Assembly (NCBI GenBank): GCA_050950025.1
Contig: JBMNGW010000012.1
Span: 1 to 64,000 of the forward strand
Reading direction: 5' to 3'
Length of the DNA stretch: 64,000 nt
Source: JBMNGW01 sp050950025
GTDB lineage: Bacteria > Spirochaetota > Spirochaetia > Sphaerochaetales > Sphaerochaetaceae
A model generated the notes under the pieces. It saw only the letters and a program-made list of their open reading frames with translations. It made no database searches and was not told the DNA's origin. Each line of letters starts with the position of its first letter. Position 1 is the stretch's first letter. Positions 26,479-34,954 of the stretch are shown here, one piece after another. The position numbers and the translations under genes were made by a program.

Positions 26479-27504
26479 ATGTATCAACCAAACAATGAAC
26501 GCTATGAGAACATGGTTTACAACCGCTGTGGCAGAAGCGGGTTGATGTTGCCGGCAGTCTCATTGGGACTGTGGCACAATTTTGGCGATACCAAAGCACT
26601 GGAAAATGCCCGCCAAATGATTCGCACTGCTTTTGATTTGGGCATCACCCATTTTGATTTAGCCAACAACTACGGACCGCCTCCCGGGTCGGCCGAAGTG
26701 AACTTTGGCGCCATTTTAGCCCAGGAGTTATACCCCTATCGCGATGAGCTGATCATTTCCACTAAAGCCGGTTATCGGATGTGGAGTGGACCATACGGAG
26801 AGTGGGGCAGTCGCAAAAATCTGCTGGCTTCATTAGATCAAAGTCTGAAGCGGATGGGCTTAGAGTATGTCGATATCTTCTACTCCCACCGTTATGATCC
26901 CGATACCCCCTTAGAAGAGACCATGGGAGCTTTGGCAAGTGCCTATCGTTCGGGCAAAGCCCTTTATGTGGGACTCTCTTCTTACTCAGCTGCCAAAACA
27001 CGCGAAGCTCATGCCATTCTTAAAGAGATGGGAGTTCCTACGTTGATTCATCAGCCCTCCTATTCGATGCTCAATCGGTGGGTGGAAAAAGAGCTGCTGG
27101 CAACACTTAGTGAGTTGGGAATCGGAACAATCTGCTTTTCGCCTTTGGCTCAAGGGATGCTAACCGACAAATATCTGCACGGGATTCCCCAAGAAAGCCG
27201 AGCGGGGACTGCAGGAACATTCCTCGATCCGAGCTTAATCACTGCCGATAATCTGCAGCGGATTGAAAAGCTGAACGCTATTGCTAAAAGCCGCGGCCAA
27301 TCGCTGGCCCAAATGGCCTTAGCATGGGTCCTTAGACGAAAAGAAGTGACCAGTGTGTTAATCGGGGCCTCTTCGGTGGAGCAAATTACCGAGAACGTCA
27401 GAGCCTTAGATACGCTGAGTTTCAGCTCCGAAGAGCTCAAAGAGATCGATTCTTGGGCGGTGGAAGGCGAGATTAATCTGTGGGCTCAGTCAAGTCGTTA
27501 CTAA
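26479..27504 (+). CDS. aldo/keto reductase, YghZ (L-glyceraldehyde-3-phosphate reductase) type
   Basis: A 341-residue NADPH-dependent reductase with TIM-barrel fold. The opening NERYENMVYNRCGRSGLMLPAVSLGLWHNFG is close to E. coli YghZ/Gpr. Catalytic tetrad: Asp in DLANNYGPPPGSAE, Tyr within that motif, Lys in ISTKAGYRMW and His in FYSHRYDPDTPLEE. NADP-binding residues lie in SVLIGASSVEQITEN. YghZ reduces L-glyceraldehyde-3-phosphate and methylglyoxal; the same role is inferred. Strong AGGAGG ahead of the ATG. Confidence 0.92.
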   Translation: MYQPNNERYENMVYNRCGRSGLMLPAVSLGLWHNFGDTKALENARQMIRTAFDLGITHFDLANNYGPPPGSAEVNFGAILAQELYPYRDELIISTKAGYRMWSGPYGEWGSRKNLLASLDQSLKRMGLEYVDIFYSHRYDPDTPLEETMGALASAYRSGKALYVGLSSYSAAKTREAHAILKEMGVPTLIHQPSYSMLNRWVEKELLATLSELGIGTICFSPLAQGMLTDKYLHGIPQESRAGTAGTFLDPSLITADNLQRIEKLNAIAKSRGQSLAQMALAWVLRRKEVTSVLIGASSVEQITENVRALDTLSFSSEELKEIDSWAVEGEINLWAQSSRY

Positions 27505-28165
27505 GTTTTGTCAGCGTAAAGACCTGAGGATGGTCTTGGTAATAGCCTTGTAGTGAAGCCGGCAATTGCTGAGCTAAACGGAGCATTATCTCATCAACAA
27601 GGTGTTCGCGCTTGGCAGCATCCAACCTTCCTTGGTTATCAACAATTTCAAAGACGGGCCCCACGCGTAATTCTAACGGGGCCCTTCTCAATTTTTTCCA
27701 GTAGCGGCGACTGTGTTCAAAGCCCGTAAGGGTAATGGGAACAAGGGGAACAGCCTCTTTGTAGGCGATGAAAGCCACTCCGGCTTTACCCTGTTGCAAC
27801 GCTCCATCGGAACTGCGAGTCCCCTCGGGAGCCACAGCCAGGATATTGCCATTTCTAAGAACACTAAAGCAGCTGTTCATGGCCTCTTTACTCATATTTT
27901 GGCGATTAATGGGAATCGAAGTCCACAGGTTCATCACAAACCGGGTAAACCAATGATTCCATAACTCCTCTTTAGCTAGGGCTGACATCCGACGGGGGCG
28001 CAAAAATACATACATCAGTGGCCCATCCAAAGCGCTGGTGTGGTTGGCCACGATCATTAAAGGACCCTTACGGGGGACTTTAGCAAACTCTTTGGCATCA
28101 AAGGTGTACAAAAGGCGAAAGAGAAAGCGAAAAAGGGCATTAATAAAGCGTTCGGTAATGCTCAT
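27473..28165 (-). CDS. plsC: 1-acyl-sn-glycerol-3-phosphate acyltransferase
   Basis: Acylates lysophosphatidic acid to phosphatidic acid at the membrane. HX4D motif NHTSALDGP, then APEGTRSSDG as the acceptor-binding motif and VPLVPITLTG. About 230 residues, normal for PlsC. I chose ATG 28165 (MSITERFINALFRFL), which starts 7 bp after the AEC permease stop; the upstream in-frame start at 28201 would lie inside that gene. Its 3' end overlaps the convergent aldo/keto reductase by ~30 bp. Confidence 0.88.
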   Translation of the reverse strand: MSITERFINALFRFLFRLLYTFDAKEFAKVPRKGPLMIVANHTSALDGPLMYVFLRPRRMSALAKEELWNHWFTRFVMNLWTSIPINRQNMSKEAMNSCFSVLRNGNILAVAPEGTRSSDGALQQGKAGVAFIAYKEAVPLVPITLTGFEHSRRYWKKLRRAPLELRVGPVFEIVDNQGRLDAAKREHLVDEIMLRLAQQLPASLQGYYQDHPQVFTLTKLSNDLTEPTD

Positions 28166-28172
28166 CGGGTAC

Positions 28173-29060
28173 CTAGAGTTTAGAAGCCAGCATAAAGGCA
28201 ATCGGCAATGTAAAAATAGAAATTACATTGCTGATGATCACAATTGAGCCGGCATAAGCTGATGGGCGGTTATAACGCATCGGCAGTACCGCCGTAAAAA
28301 TAGCCGAGGGGATAGAAGAAGCTACAATAAACACGGTTTTAGCTAAGCCCGAAAGACCAAAGATAAGGGCACACGCCCAGCCAAGTAAAAATCCCCCTGC
28401 AAGGCGGATAACAACTCCCGCAACCACATGGGTATTAAATTTGATTTTATTCAAATGCAGCGAAGCGCCCAGAATATAAGCGGCCATCGGAGGGGCAGCA
28501 TTACCGGCAAACTCCAATGTTCTTAAAATTGGCTCGCCAATTGTTAGGCCCAAATACTTGAAGGCAAATCCCAAAATAATGGCCCACAAAACGGGAGTTT
28601 TTACAATTTCCAGCAGCGATTTAGAGGAAAAACCGCCGGCAATAATAAAGACACCGAAAGTGAAAATATAGGCTGTTTGTACCTGATCGAAAATGACGAT
28701 GAGATTCATAGCCGCCAGCCCGCCCCATAATTTCATTAACGGGATGCCCAAAAACCCGGCATTGATGAATACACTGGCAGGCATAAATTCATGAGCATTG
28801 ATTTTGACAGCTTTGGCATACAGGTAGGTAACTGCCAACAAAAGGGCTATCAATAGCGTTGTTGCCCCACTGAGGCTAAGAACCAACGACCCTGAAAGAT
28901 CACTGGTGTACAACGAGTGAAACACCAAAGCGGGCATGAAAAAATCGGCAGCAAGGCGAATCATCGTCTCATTGTCGATTTTCATCAGCTTGGAGGTGAA
29001 AAAGCCTCCCGCTCCCAACACAAAAATAGGCAACAGTTGTATAAATGAATCTAAAAACAT
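28173..29060 (-). CDS. AEC-family transporter (auxin efflux carrier superfamily)
   Basis: About 295 residues with ten hydrophobic segments in two fivefold halves, as in the AEC/BASS-like Mem_trans family. Supporting motifs are FINAGFLGIPLM in helix 4, and GNAAPPMAAYILGASL with VASSIPSAIFTAVLP in the second half. AEC proteins export or import small organic acids; the substrate is not readable. Start taken as ATG 29060; an in-frame TTG at 29099 would add 13 polar residues. Probably co-transcribed with plsC. Confidence 0.8.
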   Translation of the reverse strand: MFLDSFIQLLPIFVLGAGGFFTSKLMKIDNETMIRLAADFFMPALVFHSLYTSDLSGSLVLSLSGATTLLIALLLAVTYLYAKAVKINAHEFMPASVFINAGFLGIPLMKLWGGLAAMNLIVIFDQVQTAYIFTFGVFIIAGGFSSKSLLEIVKTPVLWAIILGFAFKYLGLTIGEPILRTLEFAGNAAPPMAAYILGASLHLNKIKFNTHVVAGVVIRLAGGFLLGWACALIFGLSGLAKTVFIVASSIPSAIFTAVLPMRYNRPSAYAGSIVIISNVISIFTLPIAFMLASKL

Positions 29061-29109
29061 GTGCAGACTATAGCCTGTATTAAAGCCCTTGGCAATCAAG
29101 AAGATAACG

Positions 29110-29139
29110 TTACCTCAGACAGTGGGTTTATGGTATGCT
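29110..29139 (+). promoter_or_regulatory. promoter of outer-membrane protein gene
   Basis: -35 TTACCT at 29110-29115, 18 bp spacer, -10 TATGCT at 29134-29139, about 44 bp before the start codon. Confidence 0.4.
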
Positions 29140-29182
29140 AGATGTGTTATCTCTGAAGCAAAATTAAAAGGGGAATACGAGG

Positions 29183-30034
29183 ATGAAAATACGCAAGCTG
29201 CTGCTTCTGCTAGTGATGTGTGGATTAGTGGGAACTGTTGGTGCCAAAGAGAGCACGATTGTCGGCAATATTAAACTTACCGGCAGTACTTCTCCCGAAT
29301 TAAAAGTTGAAGCGGGGTATACCGTCACTTCCCCTATTTGGGGTTCAGGTCCCCTTTTTGAGGGCAACAACGTCAAACTTAAAGGGGTGTTGGGAGTCTC
29401 TCCGGTAGCTGCCACGCTCTCTTTTGACGGTATTTTAACGCCCATTGCCGTTGCTGAAATTGCCCTAGGGGGATCGGTGGGAACTGGGTGGAATTTCTTT
29501 TCTACCGATATGCAAGGACTGAGAATCGGAGACGGAGTAGCGGCAGCTGAGTCTCATTCAATGCAAGGGATATATTATGAGGGGCGCGCTTCTGCCACGT
29601 TACAATTCGATACTGCCGCTATTTGGCCGGGGGAATGGAACCATGTGGTGCTCAAAACGACCCATCAACTAAGTTATAAAGGGTATACAGCTGCTCCTAA
29701 TAGCCCAGATGGGTGGGAGTATGAAACGGGGGGATTGCATCAAAACGGCCTTAACTATAAAGGCGATTATGTTATTGGGTATCAGATGCCGCTGATGCTT
29801 AACATGGTAGCGGTACTGGTGGAAACATATTTGGAGAATATCGACAACGATTTTGCTGTCCCTTCACTTACCTTTGATTTGGGCTTGGTCGCCAATCTGA
29901 ATATTGCCAAGCAGCTCTCACTTACCCTCATTCCCCAATTTACCACCCGCTATATCGATTCAGATTCACGAAAAATTAGCAAAGGAGAGCTGGGCTTTAA
30001 ACGGGTGGCAGCTATGCTCAATTATACGTTCTGA
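29183..30034 (+). CDS. probable outer-membrane beta-barrel protein
   Basis: 283 residues with a clear signal peptide (MKIRKLLLLLVMCGLVGTVGA then KES). The mature part shows alternating hydrophobic strands rich in Gly and Tyr and ends MLNYTF, the C-terminal aromatic signature recognised by BamA. No family is recognised by sequence; it resembles other small barrel proteins of spirochaetes in style only. A 14-bp gap separates it from the diaminopropionate ammonia-lyase gene, so the two may share a transcript. Confidence 0.65.
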   Translation: MKIRKLLLLLVMCGLVGTVGAKESTIVGNIKLTGSTSPELKVEAGYTVTSPIWGSGPLFEGNNVKLKGVLGVSPVAATLSFDGILTPIAVAEIALGGSVGTGWNFFSTDMQGLRIGDGVAAAESHSMQGIYYEGRASATLQFDTAAIWPGEWNHVVLKTTHQLSYKGYTAAPNSPDGWEYETGGLHQNGLNYKGDYVIGYQMPLMLNMVAVLVETYLENIDNDFAVPSLTFDLGLVANLNIAKQLSLTLIPQFTTRYIDSDSRKISKGELGFKRVAAMLNYTF

Positions 30035-30048
30035 TAAGGAGGCCTAAG

Positions 30049-31260
30049 GTGACCGATATCCGTTACCACCTCACTAAAGGAGTAAAAGACACAACAGCGG
30101 CAAAAAAGCTCTTTCCCGCTGCTGTCATCAATGAAGCAACGCTTTTTCATAGCCAATTGCCCGGATATCGATACACCCCCTGCGTTCAGCTACCCCACCT
30201 AGCCAAAGAGCTGGGTGTGGGTGAAATTTGGGTCAAAGATGAGTCACAGCGCCTTAGCTTAAATAGTTTTAAGGCTTTGGGCGGCTCGTATGCCATTTAT
30301 CGTCTTGTTCAACAGCTTTTTGATATACCCGATGAAAAAATGAGCTACGAGTATCTTCTTAGTTCTTACATGAGGGCCAAGTTACAAGCTCTTACTTTTG
30401 CCAGTGCCACAGATGGCAACCACGGTAAGGGAGTTGCTTGGTTTAGTGCACTATTGGGAGCCAAATGCCATATCTATGTCCCTTCTGATACCACAGCCAG
30501 CCGCATTGAAGCCATAAAAGCATTTGGAGCTCAGCTGACGGTTGTACAGGGGACCTACGATGATGCTGTTAATCAAGTAAAAGTCGATGCTAAGGCTCAC
30601 AGTTGGCACATTGTCAGCGACACCAGTTGGAGTGGATACACGCAAGTTCCTCTTTGGATAATGCAAGGTTATGCCACAATGATGAAAGAAATAGAGGAGC
30701 AGCGGCCTCAAGGACCAACTCATATCATAATCCAAGCCGGAGTGGGAGCTTTGGGGGCAGCTGTGCTGGGATATTATTATGCAGCTGGCGACCAAGAGCC
30801 CATAAGTATCATCGTGGAGCCCGAAAAGGCGGCTTGTTTATTAGAAAGTGCCCAAATTGCCGACGGCAAAGCCCATGCAGTGGGAGGGAGTCTGCAAACA
30901 ATTATGGCCGGCTTATCGTGCGGACAACCCAGTGAAGAGGCTTGGAATATCCTCAAAGGGATTACCGATGCGTATCTAAGTGTTCCTGATTATGTGGCGG
31001 CTTTGGGGATGCGGATATTAGCTTCTCCAGTTGGCGATGATGCAAAAATAGTCAGCGGTGAAAGTGCCGCGGTGGGAGTGGGGACACTGGCTTACATCTG
31101 TAAAGAGGCCGCTTTAACACCCTTGCGCCAAGTCTTAGAGCTTGATGAATCTTCGCGAATCCTTTTTATCAGCACCGAAGGAAACACCGATCCCTCTCAT
31201 TATCGCAGTGTTGTTTGGGAAGGGACTTCACACACCCCTGCTACTAAGAGACTTTGGTAA
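30049..31260 (+). CDS. dpaL: diaminopropionate ammonia-lyase
   Basis: A PLP enzyme degrading 2,3-diaminopropionate to pyruvate and ammonia (YgeX type). The PLP lysine lies in LNSFKALGGSYA, preceded by the family's VKDESQRL; the glycine-rich phosphate loop is IIQAGVGALGAAVLGYY; FASATDGNHGKGVAW and VPSDTTASRIEAI are typical. 403 residues, normal length. GTG start after AAGGAGG. The SIS-domain gene downstream begins 45 bp later. Confidence 0.9.
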   Translation: MTDIRYHLTKGVKDTTAAKKLFPAAVINEATLFHSQLPGYRYTPCVQLPHLAKELGVGEIWVKDESQRLSLNSFKALGGSYAIYRLVQQLFDIPDEKMSYEYLLSSYMRAKLQALTFASATDGNHGKGVAWFSALLGAKCHIYVPSDTTASRIEAIKAFGAQLTVVQGTYDDAVNQVKVDAKAHSWHIVSDTSWSGYTQVPLWIMQGYATMMKEIEEQRPQGPTHIIIQAGVGALGAAVLGYYYAAGDQEPISIIVEPEKAACLLESAQIADGKAHAVGGSLQTIMAGLSCGQPSEEAWNILKGITDAYLSVPDYVAALGMRILASPVGDDAKIVSGESAAVGVGTLAYICKEAALTPLRQVLELDESSRILFISTEGNTDPSHYRSVVWEGTSHTPATKRLW

Positions 31261-31304
31261 GTCTCCATCTTGCAACTTCAGCTGCAGTGTGCTTCATTGA
31301 GCCT

Positions 31305-31931
31305 ATGAACCAAAAGCAGATGCGCCAAATCGCTAAGCGAGTATGGCTAACCGAATCAGCTGAGATTAAACGGTTGGAAACGACAATTGACTTTGATGTT
31401 TTTGAACAGGTGGCTCAGCTACTTGCCAAGCATACAGGAAAAGTTGTCACCACGGCAGTGGGCACCAGTGCCGTGGCAGCTCGTAAACTCTCTCATTCGC
31501 TTAATTGTATTGAAATCCCCTCTTTTTACCTCAACCCAGCGGATGCGGTACACGGAGGATTGGGAGCAGTGGGGCAAAATGACATTGTCTTTCTTATCTC
31601 CAAAGGGGGAGGGACGGTGGAGCTTGTTCAACTGCTAGAGCCGCTAAAACAGAAAAAGGCTTTTTTGATTGCCATAAGCGAAGATGAGCAATCGCCTTTG
31701 GCACTCCAAAGTCATCTGTTTATCAAGGTGAAAGTGGAAAAAGAGCCCGATCCGTTTAATATGTTGGCAACGGCAAGCACACTAAGCGTAATTGCCCTTT
31801 GTGATGCTTTATGCATTACGCTGATGGAGCTCAAAAAGTATTCTCAAAAGGAGTTTGCCCGTATTCATCCGGCAGGGGCGGTAGGAGAACGGCTGCAGCA
31901 CAGTTTAGGAGAAATTGATGGAAAAGATTAA
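31305..31931 (+). CDS. SIS-domain sugar-phosphate isomerase, KpsF/GutQ-like
   Basis: About 208 residues forming a single SIS domain: VVTTAVGTSAVAARKLSHSL at the N-terminal phosphate site, LNPADAVHGGLGAVGQNDIVFLISKGGGTVEL in the middle and the end motif IHPAGAVGERL as in D-arabinose-5-phosphate isomerases. Unlike KpsF/KdsD it lacks the C-terminal CBS pair. ATG 31305 is chosen because upstream in-frame codons overlap dpaL. The specific sugar is unknown; its neighbours suggest a catabolic cassette. Confidence 0.8.
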   Translation: MNQKQMRQIAKRVWLTESAEIKRLETTIDFDVFEQVAQLLAKHTGKVVTTAVGTSAVAARKLSHSLNCIEIPSFYLNPADAVHGGLGAVGQNDIVFLISKGGGTVELVQLLEPLKQKKAFLIAISEDEQSPLALQSHLFIKVKVEKEPDPFNMLATASTLSVIALCDALCITLMELKKYSQKEFARIHPAGAVGERLQHSLGEIDGKD

Positions 31932-32427
31932 ACAGGTACTCCCTTTTTTGCAACAGGGAGTGGACCAAATAGGGTATGTTGTCAAGTCGGTAGAAGAGAC
32001 GGCCAAACAGTATTATCAGCTTTTTGGTATTGGCGATTGGCATTTTTATACCTATGGCAAACCACTGTTATCAGTTATGAAGCGCTATGGAGAGCCCACC
32101 GAGTATAAGATGTATATTGCCCTTTCCTATTTTGGCTCGATGCGCATTGAATTAATTGAGCATCTTGAAGGCGATACGGTCTACCTTGATTTCATTAAAA
32201 AACATGGTTATGGGGTCCAGCACCTCGGTTTTTTAGTTGATGATATGGCCTCTTCATTAGATTTAGTGCGCCAAGCCAACATTTCCATCACCATGGAAGG
32301 GGGAGGACACGGCCCCGATAACGATGGCTATTTTGCCTATTTAGATACCGAAGATTTAGTGGGAACAACTATTGAGCTAATCGAAAGACCCCAACGCCGC
32401 CATCCTCCCCAAAAGGTCTATCCTTAA
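31918..32427 (+). CDS. VOC-family (glyoxalase/epimerase-like) protein
   Basis: 169 residues with two beta-alpha-beta-beta-beta modules: VDQIGYVVKSVEETAKQYYQLFG and VQHLGFLVDDMASSLDLV. Metal-ligand candidates are His in QHLGF and Glu in RIELIEH and IELIER; the first-module His of methylmalonyl-CoA epimerase is Gln here, so the activity is uncertain. ATG 31918 follows AGGAG by 7 bases and overlaps the SIS gene by 14 bp, indicating translational coupling. Confidence 0.75.
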   Translation: MEKIKQVLPFLQQGVDQIGYVVKSVEETAKQYYQLFGIGDWHFYTYGKPLLSVMKRYGEPTEYKMYIALSYFGSMRIELIEHLEGDTVYLDFIKKHGYGVQHLGFLVDDMASSLDLVRQANISITMEGGGHGPDNDGYFAYLDTEDLVGTTIELIERPQRRHPPQKVYP

Positions 32428-32445
32428 AAGGAGTTTTGGCCAAAC

Positions 32446-33003
32446 TTAACCGGCTAAATCAAGCTCAGATGCTATGCTTCTCATCCCTTCTAATGTCAGT
32501 TGCATCACTTTATCGAGTTCCATACCAAGCATCTGGGCCCCTTGAGCAATGAGCTCGCGGTTAACTTGAGCTGAAAACCCTTTAGTTTTCCACTTCTTTT
32601 TAACAGAAGAGACTTCCAAATCCAATAGACTTTTGGAAGGACGCATTAAAGCAGTGGCGGTAATCAACCCGGTTAGCTCATCAATGGTGAACAATACCTT
32701 CTCCATGGGATGAATCGGCTCAACATCGGAGCACAATGTCCAACCATGAGAAAGAACGGCTCTAATCATTGCCTCTTCAACCCCTGCTTCTTGTAACATC
32801 TTAGGTGCCATTTGCAAATGCTGTTGGGGATAGAGTTCATAATCAATATCGTGAAGGATACCCACAATCTCCCAATATTCGGGATCATAGCCCAACTCTT
32901 GGGCAAAGCGACGCATCACAGCTGCCACCGAAAGTGAGTGTTTAAGCAGGCTTTCGCTGCTGTTATACCGTTTATAAAGGGTAAGAGCTTCTTCTTTAGT
33001 CAT
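32446..33003 (-). CDS. HD-domain hydrolase
   Basis: 185 residues. The HD metal-site pattern is complete: His in LLKHSLSVAAVM, HD in GILHDIDYEL, and a distal Asp in FTIDELTGLI; a further His lies in LSHGWT. Such single-domain HD proteins are phosphohydrolases of unknown substrate. It begins 9 bp after the stop of the MFS gene on the same strand, so the pair is an operon. Confidence 0.8.
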   Translation of the reverse strand: MTKEEALTLYKRYNSSESLLKHSLSVAAVMRRFAQELGYDPEYWEIVGILHDIDYELYPQQHLQMAPKMLQEAGVEEAMIRAVLSHGWTLCSDVEPIHPMEKVLFTIDELTGLITATALMRPSKSLLDLEVSSVKKKWKTKGFSAQVNRELIAQGAQMLGMELDKVMQLTLEGMRSIASELDLAG

Positions 33004-33012
33004 AGCTTCTCC

Positions 33013-34182
33013 TTATTGTCTGTATTGCTGTTCAACAGCATCATGAGCATCCATTTTTCTTAAAATCAATAAAACGGTGGCCATCAGCAAGGGAAATATA
33101 GTTCCAACTAGCATAGCGGTACGCAAAGGAGAAAAGGGGGCTTGGGGGGGAACTAAATCGGCAACAAAGCCCAAAGCCCAAGGACCGATAGCGGCCCCGA
33201 TGGTTCCTCCTGCTGCTAGCAGGGCAAACAAAGATGAGCCTGCACGCGGGAAATGGGTTGTGGCTAAGACAATGGACCCAGGCCATAACAAAGCCACTCC
33301 AAACCCTGTTGCCGCACAGGCTATTAAAGAGATGATGGGATTGGTAGCCAAAGAGGCCACAAGGTAGCATATCGCTGCAAATAAGGAGCCGCCAAGCATA
33401 ACACTCCATAAATCGAGCCTGCGTCCCAATCGGCCATAGGCAAGGCGCCCAACTCCCAACAAAGCGGCAAATAAGCTTAATCCCAGTAGGTCCCCAGTCG
33501 TTTTTGATAACCCCAAAGCTGCTTCGGCATAAGCGCTGGTCCACTGGGTCATGGCAATCTCACTTGAACCGGCTAAGGCCATCCCCACAATAACCAGCAG
33601 CAAATAGCGACTTTTTAGCAACACGGGGGTGGGGGTGCGGTGTTTTTCGGCTACCGCAGGAGCCAAAGGGACACGCAGGAAATTAAAAAAGTTTAGCAAA
33701 GGAATGATGGACCAAAGTAAGATAATCAGCGGCCATTTGGTACTTCCCATAAAAGCAATCATGGCCGTTGTTCCTCCCACCACCACAATCATTCCCAAAG
33801 CATAAAAAGCGTGCATCATACTCATATCGGAAGCTTTCGTATCGGTGGGGATAGCCTGGACAATGGCACTAAGGAGCAGTTCCAGCAATCCGCCGCCAAT
33901 GGAGAAGAGGATGGTTGCCACAATAATGCCGCTATAGGGGTGAAAGGGGAATACCGTGTCGGTGAAAGCAAACAATACAAAACCGGCAAACACCAACATA
34001 TGACCGGCAGTGACAAACGGACGTACCCCATGTTTGTCGACAAAGCGGCTAAAAGAGAGAGTGACAATAACTTGGGTAAAAAAGTTGACTAACGCAAGGC
34101 GCCCAACCTGCTCGAAGTTCAAACTGAACTGACCCATAAACGTCACAAAAAGAAGCGGGGAGAGGTTTGTGACTAAAGCCAT
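33013..34182 (-). CDS. MFS-family transporter (N-terminus possibly frameshifted)
   Basis: 389 residues with about 12 hydrophobic segments; loop motif SRFVDKHGVRPFV after helix 2 and YGRLGRRLDLW after helix 8 are MFS signatures. ATG 34182 lies inside the first helix. Upstream in the same frame the sequence reads sensibly (CYIGTFV ahead of MALVTNLSPL) but has no start codon; an ATG at 34228 in another frame would join if one A were removed from the AAA at 34221-34225 region, giving a 404-residue protein. A good promoter lies at 34236-34264. Substrate unknown. Confidence 0.78.
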   Translation of the reverse strand: MALVTNLSPLLFVTFMGQFSLNFEQVGRLALVNFFTQVIVTLSFSRFVDKHGVRPFVTAGHMLVFAGFVLFAFTDTVFPFHPYSGIIVATILFSIGGGLLELLLSAIVQAIPTDTKASDMSMMHAFYALGMIVVVGGTTAMIAFMGSTKWPLIILLWSIIPLLNFFNFLRVPLAPAVAEKHRTPTPVLLKSRYLLLVIVGMALAGSSEIAMTQWTSAYAEAALGLSKTTGDLLGLSLFAALLGVGRLAYGRLGRRLDLWSVMLGGSLFAAICYLVASLATNPIISLIACAATGFGVALLWPGSIVLATTHFPRAGSSLFALLAAGGTIGAAIGPWALGFVADLVPPQAPFSPLRTAMLVGTIFPLLMATVLLILRKMDAHDAVEQQYRQ

Positions 34183-34235
34183 AACAAATGTGCCTATGTA
34201 GCAGGAGCGAAACGTTCGCTTTATACATACACTCG

Positions 34236-34264
34236 ATTATAGCTATGGTGACACCACGTGTAAA
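34236..34264 (-). promoter_or_regulatory. promoter of MFS gene, divergent from gph promoter
   Basis: On the minus strand -35 TTTACA (34259-34264), 17 bp spacer, -10 TATAAT (34236-34241). The candidate ATG at 34228 starts 7 bases after the -10, which would give a leaderless message. Confidence 0.65.
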
Positions 34265-34277
34265 CATAGGCTATACT
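34248..34277 (+). promoter_or_regulatory. promoter of gph, no room for a leader
   Basis: -35 GTGACA (34248-34253), 18 bp spacer, -10 TATACT (34272-34277). The gph ATG at 34283 begins five bases after the -10 box and has no Shine-Dalgarno, so transcript and coding start should nearly coincide. The -35 region interleaves with that of the divergent MFS promoter and contains the palindrome CACGTG. Confidence 0.5.
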
Positions 34278-34282
34278 CAGGC

Positions 34283-34954
34283 ATGGCTCAGAACACGATA
34301 AAAGCACTGTTGTTTGATTTGGATGGAACCTTAGTCGATACTTCTGCCGATATTGCTTCAGCTTTGAATGCAGCTATCGTGCAGGCTCAAGGAGAAACGT
34401 TGGATATTAAGCAAAGTTTAGCCCTTGTCGGTCATGGGCTGGCCAACGCTCTTAAAAAAGGGCTCGATCAGCAAAACATCGTCACCGACGATTCTGAATT
34501 TGAGAAGCTGCTTACTACCTTAGTGCAAACCTACAGAGCTAATCCGGTGGCCAACAGCCACCCGTATGAAGGAATTCAGCAGCTGTTAGAGCAAGCACAC
34601 AAAGCCGGTTTGGCCTTGGGCCTGTTATCCAATAAGGAGGATGAACTGGTTCAGCTTATCAGCAACCACTTTTTTGCCCATATCCCATTTTTGATGGTTC
34701 GCGGCTCAAGTCCCGCCTGGCCCAAAAAACCCGATAAACAATCCCCTTTGGAGTTTGCCCGCCGGGCAGGGTGTCAAGCAAAACACGTCGTTCTAATAGG
34801 AGATTCGGATGTTGATTACAAAACTGCCCAAAGTGCCGGCATGCAGTGTGCTTTGGTGAGTTGGGGCTTTAGAAGCAAAGCTCAGCTAAAGGCAACTGGA
34901 TGCCCGGCTGTCTATGATAGTGTTGAAGAATTGACTAAAGGGGTATGCGGATGA
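34283..34954 (+). CDS. gph: HAD-family phosphatase, phosphoglycolate phosphatase-like
   Basis: 223 residues of the haloacid dehalogenase superfamily. Motif I LLFDLDGTLVDT with the nucleophilic Asp, motif II LLSNKEDE, motif III Lys in the AWPKKPDKQSP region, motif IV VLIGDSDVDYKTA. The helical cap between motifs I and II matches phosphoglycolate phosphatases, which clear 2-phosphoglycolate formed by DNA repair; exact substrate uncertain. The stop overlaps the next ATG as ATGA. Confidence 0.82.
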   Translation: MAQNTIKALLFDLDGTLVDTSADIASALNAAIVQAQGETLDIKQSLALVGHGLANALKKGLDQQNIVTDDSEFEKLLTTLVQTYRANPVANSHPYEGIQQLLEQAHKAGLALGLLSNKEDELVQLISNHFFAHIPFLMVRGSSPAWPKKPDKQSPLEFARRAGCQAKHVVLIGDSDVDYKTAQSAGMQCALVSWGFRSKAQLKATGCPAVYDSVEELTKGVCG

